From: an uncultured Desulfovibrio sp.
Lineage (GTDB): Bacteria > Desulfobacterota > Desulfovibrionia > Desulfovibrionales > Desulfovibrionaceae
Length of the DNA stretch: 64,000 bases
Assembly (NCBI GenBank): GCA_949291675.1
Contig: CASEWR010000125.1
Location: 1-64,000 of the forward strand
Direction: 5' to 3'
Shown: in pieces, positions 9,373-23,572 of the stretch
How positions within the stretch are numbered: the stretch's first letter is position 1
Layout: every line of letters begins with the position of its first letter
Position numbers and translations under genes: made by a program
Notes under the pieces: model-generated
Told to the model about the DNA's origin: nothing
Seen by the model: only the letters and a program-made list of their open reading frames with translations
Database searches by the model: none

Positions 9373-9408
9373 AAAGGGGGCATTGCGCCAAAGCACAATG
9401 CCCCCTTT
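9373..9408 (-). terminator. Intrinsic terminator after the DsrMK-like operon
   Basis: A 13-bp stem (9373-9385 with 9396-9408, core GGGGGCATTG paired with CAATGCCCCC) ends, read on the minus strand, in CCCCCTTTCTTG. It lies about 40 bp past the stop codon at 9449. Confidence 0.7.
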
Positions 9409-9448
9409 GGAAAAGTCAGCCTGAAGGTGTCAGACGTTCCAGGAAATC

Positions 9449-11050
9449 CTAGAATTCCTCGTCACCTTCCCACTTGATGAAGCCGGGGTTCACGCCTTCC
9501 ATGCAGTTGACGATGAGTTCCACCAGGCCGCCGTAGGCGAAGCTGTTCTTGGTGTAGAGGTCGTTTTCTTCGAGAATGTCGCGGATCTGGCCCTTGCAGT
9601 TGGAGCAGGGAGCGCAGATGTACTTCTTGGTCTCGGGTCCGAGGCAGTCCTTGAAGGCTTCGCTGATCTGCCAGAACTTTTTGCGACCGGCGATGTTGCC
9701 GCGCCAGACACCAACATTGTTACGGGTGATGATGGCAAAGCCGGAACCACCGCCGCAGCAGTAGTTGTTCACACCGTTGCAGGGCATTTCCCTGAACTGG
9801 GGAGCGATGACGCGCAGGATCTCGCGCTGGGGCTCCACAACACCCATGAGGCGGACCACGTTGCAGGGGTCATGCAGGGTGACAGGGAAGTTGTTGCGGG
9901 ACGGGTCGAGCTTCAGCCTGCCCTGCTTGATGATGTCGCGCAGGGTGACGTAGCAGGTTTCGCGGGGAATCTGCAGATCGTAGGGGACAACGCGGTCAGC
10001 AATGACGGTCAGGGCCTTGGTGGCATGGCCGCATTCGCCGATGACGATCTTCTTGACGCCGAGTTCCCTGGCGGCTTCCATGTGCTGCAGGGCGATACGG
10101 GCGGTCTGGGCATCATCGTAGAAGACGCCGTAGTTCACACCGTCATAGCCCACAGTGCGGCTGGACATGGTCCAGTTGAGGCCTGCGGCATTGAAGATGG
10201 TGGTGAAGGCAGCCACGTTTTCGGGCCAGGCCATGATTTCGCCGGCATTATGGATGAGCAGGATGTCAGCACCCTTCTTGTCAAAGGGAGTCTCCACGCC
10301 CACGCCGGTGATTTCGGAGTAGTCCTCGTCGATGAACTCAACGTTGTCGCGCACGACATCAGGTGTCATACCTGTGGAGGAACCCTTCTGCATCTGCAGC
10401 TCGGTGCCCTTGGTATGCAGTTCCTTCGGGCTGATGCCCAGTTCCTGGCTGAAGAGCTTGCGGATTTCGCGGGCAATCAGGCCGTTGTCAACGCCGATGG
10501 GGCAGACCTGGGCGCAGCGACGGCAGAGGTTGCAGCGGTAGGCCAGTTCGCCGAGACGCACCACGGTCTTCCAGTTCAGGGGCATGTCGCCATAGCGCAG
10601 TTTGGCAAGAGGCTCCTTCTTGATGTACTGGTGATAGATGCGGCGGAAGATCTCGGAGCGGAAGTTGGGGCGGTACATGGTGTTACCGCCACTCATCTCG
10701 TAGAGATGGCAGGCATCAGAACAGGAGTTGCACTGTGCACAGGTGTCCATGCTGGCTTCGAGCATGTTCACGCAGGTCCAGTTGTTCTCTGTGGAGAAGA
10801 GCTTGCGCATGCCGGACAGGAATTTGTCAACCAGCTCCTGTTCCTCAAGAGCATTCTTGGGACGGGGGAAGTTGAGCACGGAGATGCCGTCGAGCAGGTC
10901 GCAGGCATACTCGTCCTTCATCTTGTCGGAGAAGGGCTCGCAGGGACGCTTTTCCACGTCAAGGGGCAGATCCGGAATGTCATTGAGGTCGTACTCAATG
11001 AGCTGGCCTTCCTTGGTGGATATATCAGTCAGTTTCAGATTTGAAGTCAT
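9449..11050 (-). CDS. DsrK/HdrD/TmcB-like iron-sulfur redox subunit
   Basis: A 533-residue cytoplasmic-side iron-sulfur protein. Two 4Fe-4S sites are visible: C104-x2-C107-x2-C110-x3-C114 and C173-x2-C176-x2-C179-x3-C183-P. The C-terminal half has the two CCG-type cysteine-rich modules of heterodisulfide reductase HdrD, including the motif NYCCGGGSG and a final CAPCSNCKGQ. DsrK, HmcF and TmcB of sulfate reducers belong to this superfamily. They take electrons from a menaquinol-linked cytochrome b partner, or give electrons to it, and act on a thiol/disulfide substrate. The second ferredoxin motif (CAQVCPIGVDNG) differs from canonical DsrK as I remember it, so this may be a paralogue. It lies 15 bp after the membrane subunit gene. 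No dsrJOP genes follow. Confidence 0.8.
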   Translation of the reverse strand: MTSNLKLTDISTKEGQLIEYDLNDIPDLPLDVEKRPCEPFSDKMKDEYACDLLDGISVLNFPRPKNALEEQELVDKFLSGMRKLFSTENNWTCVNMLEASMDTCAQCNSCSDACHLYEMSGGNTMYRPNFRSEIFRRIYHQYIKKEPLAKLRYGDMPLNWKTVVRLGELAYRCNLCRRCAQVCPIGVDNGLIAREIRKLFSQELGISPKELHTKGTELQMQKGSSTGMTPDVVRDNVEFIDEDYSEITGVGVETPFDKKGADILLIHNAGEIMAWPENVAAFTTIFNAAGLNWTMSSRTVGYDGVNYGVFYDDAQTARIALQHMEAARELGVKKIVIGECGHATKALTVIADRVVPYDLQIPRETCYVTLRDIIKQGRLKLDPSRNNFPVTLHDPCNVVRLMGVVEPQREILRVIAPQFREMPCNGVNNYCCGGGSGFAIITRNNVGVWRGNIAGRKKFWQISEAFKDCLGPETKKYICAPCSNCKGQIRDILEENDLYTKNSFAYGGLVELIVNCMEGVNPGFIKWEGDEEF

Positions 11051-11065
11051 AGTATGGGCACCTCT

Positions 11066-12019
11066 TTAGGCTTCTTCTTTCTTCTGTTCCTGAACGGGGT
11101 AGCCGGAAGTGGCAACATCAAGCCAGGTCTTGTCCGCGCCATCGGGATTCATGTGAGGAGCAGCCCAGGTGACCTTGAACTTCAGAGCAGAGAGAATGAG
11201 CTCCTGACGCTTCTTGCTCATGCTGGTAGCAACGTCTTCCCAGCGGATGTCGTGGTAGAGGAAGTACTTGAGCAGGATGTGGCTCATGAAGGTGATGGGG
11301 ATCCACAGCAGCAGGAAGAAACCGATGACCATGTGCAGCACAAAGCCGCCGCTGCCCAGAGAGGCAAAGTTGAAGGTCAGGGCATTGTAGACAAAGTCGC
11401 TGGCCAGGGAGGCAAATTCACCGGCATTGGCGATCCAGGTGATGAAGCCGGTGAGGCCGAAGAAGGCGAAGATGCCAAGGTCAAAGTAATGCTCGGGAGT
11501 GGAGAAGGTGCGCAGACCGGGGTCGCCCAGACGACGCATGATGAGACCGACGCCGCCGCCGATGAGGCAGAGACAGCCGACAAAGGAGATGATGTTGATC
11601 AGCAGGTAGATCAGCCAGATCAGGGTGCTGTTGTCGGCATCAAGACCGAACATGCGCAGCACGGCAGTGAAGATCAGGATGATGGCGCCGCCCATGAGGA
11701 AGTACAGCCCCAGATGGAAGGGGTAGGTGCGGTACCACAGGGGGCGGTTGTGCTTGAAGGTGGCCTCAAGGAAGAGGACTTCAGCCAGCAGGGCAATAAG
11801 GTCGCCCAGATGATGGGCCTTATGCTCGTGCTTCCACCAGTCGCCGTCTTCCATGTAGCTGCCGCCGTGTTTGGCCTTGGGGCCTTCGTGGGGAATGGGG
11901 TAGAGCTCCCAGCGAAGGTGCATCGGCGTCTTTTTCATGTAGTTTCTGATTTTGAGAAACGAAGTGATTGCACAGCCGATGAGTGCAAGGTACCCCAGCA
12001 GGTAAAAGAGTGTAATCAT
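11066..12019 (-). CDS. DsrM/NarI-like cytochrome b membrane subunit
   Basis: A 317-residue membrane protein starting MITLFYLLGY; the ATG at 12019 is preceded by CCGGAG, which decides the start over an upstream in-frame ATG at 12067. About six hydrophobic segments are visible, with His residues in or near them (for example in HHLGDLIALL, YPFHLGLYFL and GFVLHMVIGF), as expected for haem b ligands of the NarI/DsrM/HdrE family. Such subunits exchange electrons with the quinone pool and pass them to the partner iron-sulfur subunit, here the gene 15 bp downstream. The order membrane subunit then iron-sulfur subunit is that of dsrM-dsrK and hdrE-hdrD. It stands alone, without periplasmic cytochrome c or DsrOP partners. 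Confidence 0.75.
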   Translation of the reverse strand: MITLFYLLGYLALIGCAITSFLKIRNYMKKTPMHLRWELYPIPHEGPKAKHGGSYMEDGDWWKHEHKAHHLGDLIALLAEVLFLEATFKHNRPLWYRTYPFHLGLYFLMGGAIILIFTAVLRMFGLDADNSTLIWLIYLLINIISFVGCLCLIGGGVGLIMRRLGDPGLRTFSTPEHYFDLGIFAFFGLTGFITWIANAGEFASLASDFVYNALTFNFASLGSGGFVLHMVIGFFLLLWIPITFMSHILLKYFLYHDIRWEDVATSMSKKRQELILSALKFKVTWAAPHMNPDGADKTWLDVATSGYPVQEQKKEEA

Positions 12020-12565
12020 GCGTCTACTCCGGATGTGGGCAAGGGCCCGAGAATTATGTTCACGCAAAGTTTGCGTTTCGCACGATGCGCAAGTGAGCCG
12101 GTCTGCTTCCCGTGTGTGTCAGGCCAGGCAGCCATGCTGCCGGCGTATCCGGGGGTTGAGGTGTGTGGCCTGAAAGCCTGCCCTGAAGCGGAGGGCGCGC
12201 GCCTGCCAGGCCGAAAAATACTAGCGGTCAGTATACACAAATTTCGGAAAAAAGCAAAGAAACGATTTGCATTGCCCTTGAAAGTGCATCCCTTCACAAG
12301 CAGCAGCACACAGCTGTGCCTGAGAAAAAAAGATATGTCTTTTTCGTGACTTGTCCAGCCCTGCTGCCCACGTATGGCAGCGTTGCAGATCAGCCCTGCA
12401 GGAAGGCTTTTGCGGCACCTCTGCATGCCTTCATGCCTCACCTTCCTGTTTGCCTTCATGGTTCACTTTCCTGGTTTGCCTTCTGTATCGAAGGCTCCCA
12501 GCACAGAAGTGCTGCAGGCTGCCAGGGCAATGCTGCAGCCGGCAGCTTTTGCCGGACGTCGGGCA
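12020..12565. other. Non-coding spacer between rpoC and the DsrMK-like operon
   Basis: About 550 bp with no convincing gene. It holds the candidate promoter at 12230-12257 and an AT-rich segment (12210-12340) unlike the surrounding GC-rich DNA. Open frames here lack family resemblance and ribosome-binding sites. Confidence 0.5.
12230..12257 (-). promoter_or_regulatory. Possible sigma70 promoter of the DsrMK-like operon
   Basis: On the minus strand a TATACT box (12230-12235) lies 16 bp after TTGCTT (12252-12257) in an AT-rich pocket. This would give a leader of about 200 nt. The -10 is good and the -35 is poor. Confidence 0.35.
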
Positions 12566-12567
12566 GG

Positions 12568-12610
12568 AAAAAGGGACCGCCATTTCCGCGCCGGGGGAAT
12601 GGCGGTCCCT
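12568..12610 (-). terminator. Intrinsic terminator of the rpoB-rpoC operon
   Basis: A 13-bp perfect stem (12572-12584 with 12598-12610, core GGGACCGCCATT) is followed on the minus strand by TTTTT (12572-12568). It lies about 75 bp past the rpoC stop codon. Confidence 0.9.
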
Positions 12611-12685
12611 GCAAACGTCCGTCTTCAGGACCTGGCCTTTGGCGTTACCGTGCGGCAGCCTCAGGCCATGTGCAGATCAGCTGGT

Positions 12686-16849
<4,164 letters not shown>

Positions 16850-16984
16850 TTGCTGTATGTTCCTTGCTTACCTGTGACTGTGCACAGAAGCGTTCTTTGC
16901 ATGAAGGTTTGCATGAAGGTCTGAAAACGTCATCCCGGGACAATGCCCTGCCGGCCCGCAAGGGTCAGCAGGGCAGAACAGGTT

Positions 16985-19900
16985 CTATCGTTCGTTGAAG
17001 GGAACAAGGCCGAGCGGGCGCTGGCGCTTCTTGGACTCTTCCTGATGCAGGGTCACGTTGAGACCAAGGCTCATGAGTTCCTTGACCAGAACGTTGAAGG
17101 ATTCGGGCAGTCCTGCTTCAAGGAAGTTGTCTCCCTTGACTATCTTCTCATACATCTTCACGCGGCCGGTCACGTCATCGGACTTGATGGTGAGGAATTC
17201 CTGGAGCAGGTAGGAGGCACCATAGGCTTCCAGACCCCAGACTTCCATTTCACCAAGACGCTGACCACCGAACTGGGCCTTGCCGCCAAGAGGCTGCTGG
17301 GTCACCAGAGAGTAGGGACCGGTGGAGCGGGCGTGGATCTTTTCATCAACCAGGTGGTGGAGCTTGAGCATGTACATGACGCCCACAGTGACCCGGTTCT
17401 TGAAGGGCTCGCCGGTACGGCCGTCATAGAGGACGGTCTTGCCGTTGTTGTTGAGACCGGCACGATCCATCCAGCCCCAGATTTCCTCTTCGGTGGCACC
17501 GTCAAAGACAGGGGTTCTGGTGGTAATGCCCTTTTTGAGCCTGCGCACGGAGGCGGCAAATTCCTCGTCGTCCATGCTGTCCACAAGCCTGCTGATTTCC
17601 TCGGAGTTGAAGGCGCTCTTCACGTCGTCGCGCACGCTCTGCATGGCAACGCCGCTGTCCACGAGCTTTGCAAGCTGACGGCCAAGTTCCTTGGCGCCCC
17701 AGCCCAGATGCGTCTCCATGATCTGGCCGATGTTCATACGGGAAGGCACGCCCAGGGGATTGAGGACGATGTCCACGGGACGACCGTCTGCAAAGAAGGG
17801 CATATCCTCCTCAGGGAGAATCATGGACACCACACCCTTGTTACCATGGCGGCCGGCCATCTTGTCGCCCACGGAGATCTTTCTCTTGATGGCGATGTAG
17901 ACCTTGACCATGCGGATGACGCCTGGGGGCAGGTCGTCGCCTTCCTGCACCTTCTCGCGCTTCTGCTCGTAGATGGCGTGCACGTAGTCGATCTGGCGCT
18001 GATGGGCCTCGAGGATCTCTGCCACCTGGTCATTGACTTCGCGGCTCTTGAACAGGCCCGCCAGTCTGGCCACAGGGATGAGGTCAAGCTGTTCCCTGGT
18101 GAGGGAGGCACCGGCTGCCACAATGGCGCTGCCGGCACGCTTGGCGTTCATCACGGACAGGGCCACCTGCTTGCCCACCACAATGGGAGCGAGCAGCTCG
18201 CGGGTCTGGGCAACCAGCACGCGGGTGTGATCGACCTCCTTCTGGTCGATGCGCTTGATCTCGTACTCCTCGATGGACCTGGTACGCTCGTCCTTCTCAC
18301 CGGACCTGCGGTTGAAGACCTTGACGTCAATGACAGTGCCTTCGATTCCCGGAGGCACCTTGAGGGAGGAGTTCTTCACATCCCTGGCCTTCTCACCGAA
18401 GATGGCGCGCAGCAGCTTCTCTTCAGGGGTGAGCTGGGTTTCACCCTTGGGGGTGATCTTGCCCACCAGGATGTCTTCGGTCTTCACCGAGGCACCGATG
18501 CGGATAATGCCGCTGTCGTCGAGGTTGCGCAGCATTTCCTCGCTGACGTTGGGGATATCGCGGGTGATTTCCTCGGGTCCGAGCTTGGTGTCACGGGCCA
18601 CCACCTCGAACTCGTCGATGTGGATGGAGGTGAAGGTGTCTTCCTTGAGCGCCTTCTCGGAGATGAGAATGGCGTCTTCGTAGTTGTAGCCGCACCAGGG
18701 CATGAAGGCGACGGTGAGGTTCTTGCCCAGGGCAAGGGTGCCGTCCTCAATGCCGGGACCGTCAGCCAGCACATCACCCTTGTGCACGCGCTGTCCGGGC
18801 ACGCAGGTGGCCTTCTGGCCGAAGCAGGTGTTCTGGTTGGACTTGTGGAACTTCTGCAGATCGTAGGCAACGACTCTGCTCTTGTGATGGAAGATGCTGC
18901 CGCCGTCCTCCACTTCCTCGTCATAATTGACGATGATGCGCTCGGCATCGGCATAGCTCACCACACCGTCAGCCCTGGCAAGGATGCAGGCGCCGGAGTC
19001 GCGGGCCACAGTCACTTCCATGCCTGTGCCCACAATGGGGTGCTCGCTGCGCAGCAGCGGCACAGCCTGACGCTGCATGTTGGAGCCCATGAGGGCGCGG
19101 TTGGCGTCGTCGTGTTCGAGGAAGGGAATGAGGGCTGCGGAGATGGAGACCATCTGGCCGGGAGCCACGTCCATGAGGGTCACGTCTTCCCTCGGGGCAA
19201 CCATCACTTCGCCCTTGGCGCGCACAGTGAGGAATTCGTCGAGCAGGCGGCCTGCCTCGTCCACACGGGCATTGGCCTGGGCAACGACCTGGTCACCGGT
19301 CTCGCGGGTGGCGTCAAAGCTGATGGTTTCATCGGTCTTGCAGCAGTCACGAACCACAGTGTAGGGGGTTTCGATGAAGCCGAAGTCATTGACCCTGGCA
19401 TAGGTGGTCAGGGAGACAATAAGACCGATGTTCGGACCTTCAGGCGTCTCAATGGGGCAGATGCGGCCGTAGTGCGAGGTATGCACGTCGCGCACTTCGA
19501 AGCCTGCGCGTTCGCGGGTCAGACCGCCGGGGCCCAGGGCCGAGAGACGACGTTTGTGCGTCACTTCGGAGAGGGCATTGGTCTGGTCCATGAACTGGGA
19601 GAGCTGGCTTGTGCCGAAGAACTCCTTGAGGACTGCAGCAACGGGCTTGGGATTGATGAGGTCATGGGGCATGAGGGTGGAGATTTCCTGCACGCTCATG
19701 CGCTCCTTGATGGCGCGCTCCATGCGCACCAGGCCGATGCGGTACTGGTTCTCCACCAGTTCGCCCACCAGGCGCACACGACGATTGCCCAGATGGTCGA
19801 TGTCATCCGGCGGGCCGTTGCTGTCCTTGAGCTTGCACAGCTCGAAGATGGCACGCAGAATGTCATTGTCGGTCAGGGTGCGGCTGGCAACCATGTGGCC

Positions 19901-21223
19901 GTTGCCATCGTCCACCAGGCTCTCCTCTTCCTTCAGGCCCAGGCGCTGGTTGAGCTTGTAGCGGCCCACGGGAGAGAGGTCGTAGTAGTCCAGATTGCGG
20001 AAGATATTGGCAAAGTAGGCTGCTGCGATCTCGGGGGTCGGCGGGGAGGAGGGGCGCAGACGGCGGTAGATCTCTTCCTGGGCACGGACCATGTCCGCAG
20101 TCTTGTCCATGACCAGGGTGTCACGGATGCTGGAAGAGACATTGGGGCCCTTGGTGTGCAGAAGGCTGATGGTCTTCACACCTGCGTCGCGCAGCACCCT
20201 GAGCAGGGCAGGGGTCACTTCGTCAGCAGCCTGGGCCAGGATTTCCCCGGTATTGGGGTCAGCAACGTCGTCGCCAAGGAAGGTGCCCTCAATGTTCTCG
20301 GGGTTGATTTCGATGGCGGAGATGCCGCTGTTGCAGATGGCGCGCCAGGCACGCTTGGTGATGTTCTTGCCGGCCTCGCAGAGGACCTTGCCGTCAGGGG
20401 CATAGATGGTGGAGTAGGCGGGTTCCTTGCGGTAGAACTTTTCCACGTACTCCGGCTTCACAGCCCAGAAGAGGGCATCAGGCGCATAGGCTTCACGGCC
20501 GCGCAGATCCTCAGGCGTTTCCAGGTAGTAGACCTCGCGATCCTCTCTGGGGTAGAAATAGTCCAGGATGTCCTGCTTGGACATGCCCATGGCCTTGAAG
20601 AGGATGGTGGCAGGCATCTTGCGGCGACGGTCAATGCGGACATAGAGAATGTCCTTGTGATCGAAGTCGAAGTCCAGCCAGGAGCCGCGCATGGGAATGA
20701 TGCGGCAGGAGTAGAGAACCTTGCGGGAGGCATGGGTCTTGCCGCTGTCATGCTCGAAGATGATGCCGGGAGAGCGCTGCAGCTGATTGACGATGACGCG
20801 CTCGGTGCCGTTGACAATGAAGGTTCCCTTGTCCGTCATGAGGGGCAGGGTCCCGAAGTAGATGTCCTGCTCCTTGATGTCGCGCAGTGTCCGTTCTCCG
20901 TCCTCGCTCACATCGTAGGTCACAAGGCGCACCTTGATGCGCAGAGGGGCCTCATAGGTCAGACCCTTGGAAATGCATTCGGCCTGATCGTACTTGGGCT
21001 CCTGGATTTCATAGCTCTCGAATTCGAGACGGGCTGTCTTGTTGAAGTCCTGGATGGGAAAGACAGTATGAAAGACGCCTTCCAGTCCCACTTCTGGGTC
21101 GCGTTGCTCAGCTGAAACGCCTTCCTGGAGAAATTTGCTGTACGAGTCTATCTGGAGATTGAGCAGGTGGGGTATGGGAGCGGAGACCTTGATCTTACCA
21201 AACTGCTTGATGAGTTGTCCCAT
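16985..21223 (-). CDS. rpoB: DNA-directed RNA polymerase subunit beta
   Basis: A 1412-residue beta subunit starting [14 protein letters not shown]; the longer frame to 21373 adds 50 unrelated residues, and GAGGATC precedes the ATG at 21223. The rifampicin-pocket region ([25 protein letters not shown]) is wild-type in the residues I can align. The C-terminus has the conserved [24 protein letters not shown] block. The stop codon is TAG. In most bacteria rpoB follows rplL closely in one transcript. Here about 1.4 kb, including a plus-strand gene and a terminator, separates them, so rpoBC probably has its own promoter in 21224-21880. Confidence 0.98.
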   Translation of the reverse strand: MGQLIKQFGKIKVSAPIPHLLNLQIDSYSKFLQEGVSAEQRDPEVGLEGVFHTVFPIQDFNKTARLEFESYEIQEPKYDQAECISKGLTYEAPLRIKVRLVTYDVSEDGERTLRDIKEQDIYFGTLPLMTDKGTFIVNGTERVIVNQLQRSPGIIFEHDSGKTHASRKVLYSCRIIPMRGSWLDFDFDHKDILYVRIDRRRKMPATILFKAMGMSKQDILDYFYPREDREVYYLETPEDLRGREAYAPDALFWAVKPEYVEKFYRKEPAYSTIYAPDGKVLCEAGKNITKRAWRAICNSGISAIEINPENIEGTFLGDDVADPNTGEILAQAADEVTPALLRVLRDAGVKTISLLHTKGPNVSSSIRDTLVMDKTADMVRAQEEIYRRLRPSSPPTPEIAAAYFANIFRNLDYYDLSPVGRYKLNQRLGLKEEESLVDDGNGHMVASRTLTDNDILRAIFELCKLKDSNGPPDDIDHLGNRRVRLVGELVENQYRIGLVRMERAIKERMSVQEISTLMPHDLINPKPVAAVLKEFFGTSQLSQFMDQTNALSEVTHKRRLSALGPGGLTRERAGFEVRDVHTSHYGRICPIETPEGPNIGLIVSLTTYARVNDFGFIETPYTVVRDCCKTDETISFDATRETGDQVVAQANARVDEAGRLLDEFLTVRAKGEVMVAPREDVTLMDVAPGQMVSISAALIPFLEHDDANRALMGSNMQRQAVPLLRSEHPIVGTGMEVTVARDSGACILARADGVVSYADAERIIVNYDEEVEDGGSIFHHKSRVVAYDLQKFHKSNQNTCFGQKATCVPGQRVHKGDVLADGPGIEDGTLALGKNLTVAFMPWCGYNYEDAILISEKALKEDTFTSIHIDEFEVVARDTKLGPEEITRDIPNVSEEMLRNLDDSGIIRIGASVKTEDILVGKITPKGETQLTPEEKLLRAIFGEKARDVKNSSLKVPPGIEGTVIDVKVFNRRSGEKDERTRSIEEYEIKRIDQKEVDHTRVLVAQTRELLAPIVVGKQVALSVMNAKRAGSAIVAAGASLTREQLDLIPVARLAGLFKSREVNDQVAEILEAHQRQIDYVHAIYEQKREKVQEGDDLPPGVIRMVKVYIAIKRKISVGDKMAGRHGNKGVVSMILPEEDMPFFADGRPVDIVLNPLGVPSRMNIGQIMETHLGWGAKELGRQLAKLVDSGVAMQSVRDDVKSAFNSEEISRLVDSMDDEEFAASVRRLKKGITTRTPVFDGATEEEIWGWMDRAGLNNNGKTVLYDGRTGEPFKNRVTVGVMYMLKLHHLVDEKIHARSTGPYSLVTQQPLGGKAQFGGQRLGEMEVWGLEAYGASYLLQEFLTIKSDDVTGRVKMYEKIVKGDNFLEAGLPESFNVLVKELMSLGLNVTLHQEESKKRQRPLGLVPFNER

Positions 21224-21882
21224 GCGATGATCCTCTGGTTTGTGCTTCCTTGAAGGACAAGGCTGCCTTGATCCGATACTGACCAGTGAGGCAATACAGG
21301 CAAGAAGAAAAAAAGCGCAAACAAGCCATGCCTTGTCCGCCCGATTCTGTCCCCGACCCTGGATCGGGAACACACGGGAGAATAAGGCTGGCCTGGAGTC
21401 AGTGCTCTAGAATATGCCGGACATGTGGGAGGAAAATGTCAATTCCTGGGTATGACCTCTGTTCAGGGTGTCGGTCCTGCCTGCTGCGAGAGTCCATGCA
21501 GGCGACCATAGGGGAGACCAGACGAGAACCCCTGAGAGATGTGGTACGAGATGCCGGTGCAGTTGCAAATGATGTGCCAAAAAAATGTCGTTCAAAGGTT
21601 GGATTGACCCCAATATACCAAAAGCAGGAAAATGGCAAGTCCTTTTTCAGACACGCAGACAGGGGTGCAGAAGAAGTCTGGCAAAACAGGCACGAGTGGC
21701 GTCTCTGGTTTGTGGTATGGCGGACACGCCTCCTGCCGCAGGGGGCTGTGTTGAAAGATGTGTGCAGAACGATGTATGCAGAAGGATGTGTGCAGCAGGG
21801 GCTGTGTTGAAAGATGAGTGCTGAAAGGTGTGTGTGTGTTGAAGAAAGTGTCTTGAAGAAAGCGGCTTGAAGGAGGTGTGCT
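21224..21882. other. Spacer upstream of rpoB, with degenerate repeats
   Basis: About 660 bp without a supportable gene. Positions 21755-21870 are built from imperfect repeats of the type GATGTGTGCAG and GTTGAAAGATG on the plus strand, just upstream of the ImmA-like gene. The rpoB promoter should be here; a perfect TTGACA exists on the minus strand at 21442-21437, but the nearest TATTCT is 22 bp away, too far for a standard sigma70 promoter. Confidence 0.4.
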
Positions 21883-22353
21883 GTGTCTTCGGCAACAGAC
21901 GTCGCCAGGAAGATCCTGGAGCGGTACTGGGACAAGACTCTGCCGGTCAACCCGACCGCTATCGCCTATGCTCTGGGGGCAAGGATTGTCTGCGAGCCCA
22001 AACTCGGGGAAAACGGGTACTTCACGTTTGCAGAGGATGGCAGGACCCCTGTGATCTTTCTGAATCCGTTTGACTCCACCGCAAGACAACGGTTTACCAT
22101 CTTTGCTGAGCTTGGGCACTATGCGCCTGGCCACGGCCCGGGCACACGTACTTCCCGGCAAAACAACAACACCTGTCACGATGAGAGTACTGAAGCTGCG
22201 GCAGATCAGTTTGCCACAGAAATGATTTTGCCTGCTGATGCAGTTCTTCTCTATGCGAACACCACACGCATGTCCATCTGGCAGATGGCGCAATTGTTCA
22301 ATGTCTCAGAAAGAGCCATGCAACTTCGTCTTGAACGCCTGGGAATTATATAG
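21883..22353 (+). CDS. ImmA/IrrE-family metallopeptidase-like protein with degraded HExxH motif
   Basis: A 156-residue protein with GTG start preceded by AAGGAGG (21869-21875). The family pattern is clear: RQRFTI-xx-ELGHY-xxGH, a later acidic ligand region (E104, AAADQFATEMILP), and the C-terminal helix-turn-helix-like tail MAQLFNVSERAMQLRLERLG. Active members cleave repressors or other targets through a zinc site His-Glu-x-x-His. Here the first His is Ala (A75-E76-L77-G78-H79), so zinc binding and catalysis are doubtful. No XRE-type repressor, the usual partner, is next to it. It lies alone on the plus strand between rplL and rpoB, both minus strand, which looks like an insertion into a conserved operon. 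Confidence 0.8.
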   Translation: MSSATDVARKILERYWDKTLPVNPTAIAYALGARIVCEPKLGENGYFTFAEDGRTPVIFLNPFDSTARQRFTIFAELGHYAPGHGPGTRTSRQNNNTCHDESTEAAADQFATEMILPADAVLLYANTTRMSIWQMAQLFNVSERAMQLRLERLGII

Positions 22354-22562
22354 CACATGCTCTGCCCCAGGCCGGAGGATCGTGCCGAAACTGTGCAGCG
22401 CGCTGTTCTCGTATCTGTACAAACGCTCAGCAGAACGTTGCCTTTCTCTGCAGGGTTTTCAACATCCAGGCAGCGCCGGGAAAAGAGCAGTCTCAGGGGC
22501 TGTTTTTCCAGGGGTTGCGCAGGAGCTTGTACAGGCAGGAACGTTTGCACCCTGCAGACACA

Positions 22563-22595
22563 ACAAAAGAGGGGCATGCCCGAAGGCAGCCCCTC
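22563..22595 (-). terminator. UUCG-capped intrinsic terminator between rplL and rpoB
   Basis: Read on the minus strand, GAGGGGC-TGCC-TTCG-GGCA-T-GCCCCTC forms an 11-bp stem with one bulge and a UUCG tetraloop (22595-22569), followed by TTTTGTTG. It begins about 24 bp after the rplL stop codon. It should end, or strongly attenuate, transcription of the ribosomal protein genes before rpoB. Confidence 0.88.
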
Positions 22596-22618
22596 ACAGA
22601 AAGTTGGTGTCAGTGAAT

Positions 22619-22999
22619 TTACTTCACTTCGACGGTGGCACCGGCGTCGGCCAGCTGCTTGCGGGCGTTCTCGGCGTCTTCCTTGGACACAGCTTCCTTG
22701 ATGGTGGAAGGCAGGTTGTCAACCTTGTCCTTGGCTTCCTTCAGGCCAAGGCTGGTCAGAGCGCGCACAACCTTGATGACGGCGATCTTGTTGGCGCCGC
22801 AATCCTTCAGGATAACGTCGAATTCGGTCTTTTCTTCAGCTGCGGGAGCGGCCTCGGCTGCAGGAGCAGCGGCAACGGCAACAGCGGGAGCAGCAGCGGA
22901 CACGCCAAACTTCTCTTCGAGCTCCTTGATCAGGGCAGAGAGTTCCAGCACGGACATGTTGGCAATAAATTCAATGACTTCTTCTTTGGTAACGGCCAT
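22619..22999 (-). CDS. rplL: 50S ribosomal protein L7/L12
   Basis: A 126-residue protein with an N-terminal dimerisation domain ([33 protein letters not shown]), an Ala/Pro hinge (about residues 35-57) and the C-terminal factor-binding domain ([17 protein letters not shown]). It forms the ribosomal stalk with L10 and recruits translation factors. It lies 45 bp after rplJ. Its usual downstream neighbour rpoB is displaced, and a terminator follows the stop codon directly. Confidence 0.97.
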   Translation of the reverse strand: MAVTKEEVIEFIANMSVLELSALIKELEEKFGVSAAAPAVAVAAAPAAEAAPAAEEKTEFDVILKDCGANKIAVIKVVRALTSLGLKEAKDKVDNLPSTIKEAVSKEDAENARKQLADAGATVEVK

Positions 23000-23044
23000 G
23001 GTGATATTCTCCTGTGGAAATCAGAGGCTTTGCAAGCGGAATAG

Positions 23045-23572
23045 TTAGGCAGCTTCGCCGCTCTTCTTTTCCTCAATTGCCTTGAGGGCGTAGAGCAGGC
23101 CGCGCACGACATTGGCGCACAGGCCGACGAAGTTGGTGGGTACGGCGTTCATGGTGGCAAGCAGCTGAGCCAGCAGCTGTTCGCGAGAGGGCATCTTGGC
23201 AAGAGCTTCGACGTCGTCGGCCGTCATGGGCTTGCCGTCGAGGCTGCCACCGCGGATGACGAGAGTCTTGCTTGTCTTGGCAAGCTTGCTGAGCGCCTTG
23301 GCCACCGCCACTGGGTCATCGAAACCAAGGGCAACAGCGGTGTTGTCGTGGAACTCGTCCTTGACGACATCGTGCTTACCGCCAGTGAAGGCAATACGAC
23401 CGAGGGTGTTTTTCACGACGTGGTATTCGCCGCCTGCATTGCGCAGTTCCACTCTCAGGATTGTCGACTCCTCCACTGTCATACCCTTGAATTCGGTCAT
23501 GACAGCGATGGAAGCGGCATCAGCTCTTTCTTTGATACCGTTGATAATCGCTGCTTTTTCAGACCTGTTCAC
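23045..23572 (-). CDS. rplJ: 50S ribosomal protein L10
   Basis: A 175-residue stalk-base protein. N-terminal rRNA-binding domain [21 protein letters not shown], central LVIRGG and [25 protein letters not shown], and a C-terminal helix that binds L7/L12 dimers. It lies between rplA and rplL, preceded by a structured leader that probably mediates feedback by the L10-L7/L12 complex. Ribosome-binding site GTGAGGAG. Confidence 0.97.
   Translation of the reverse strand: MNRSEKAAIINGIKERADAASIAVMTEFKGMTVEESTILRVELRNAGGEYHVVKNTLGRIAFTGGKHDVVKDEFHDNTAVALGFDDPVAVAKALSKLAKTSKTLVIRGGSLDGKPMTADDVEALAKMPSREQLLAQLLATMNAVPTNFVGLCANVVRGLLYALKAIEEKKSGEAA

Noticed and set aside
16943..21115. A 1390-codon open frame on the plus strand opposite rpoB
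   Set aside because: Same artefact as over rpoC; composition is that of a shadow frame and rpoB is certain.
21405..21442. rpoB promoter with perfect TTGACA and TATTCT on the minus strand
   Set aside because: The boxes are 22 bp apart, outside the range for a standard sigma70 promoter.
21286..21810. A 174-codon plus-strand frame upstream of the ImmA-like gene as its missing repressor
   Set aside because: No helix-turn-helix pattern, overlaps the rpoB leader, ends in the GATGTGTGCAG repeats; not supportable as a gene.
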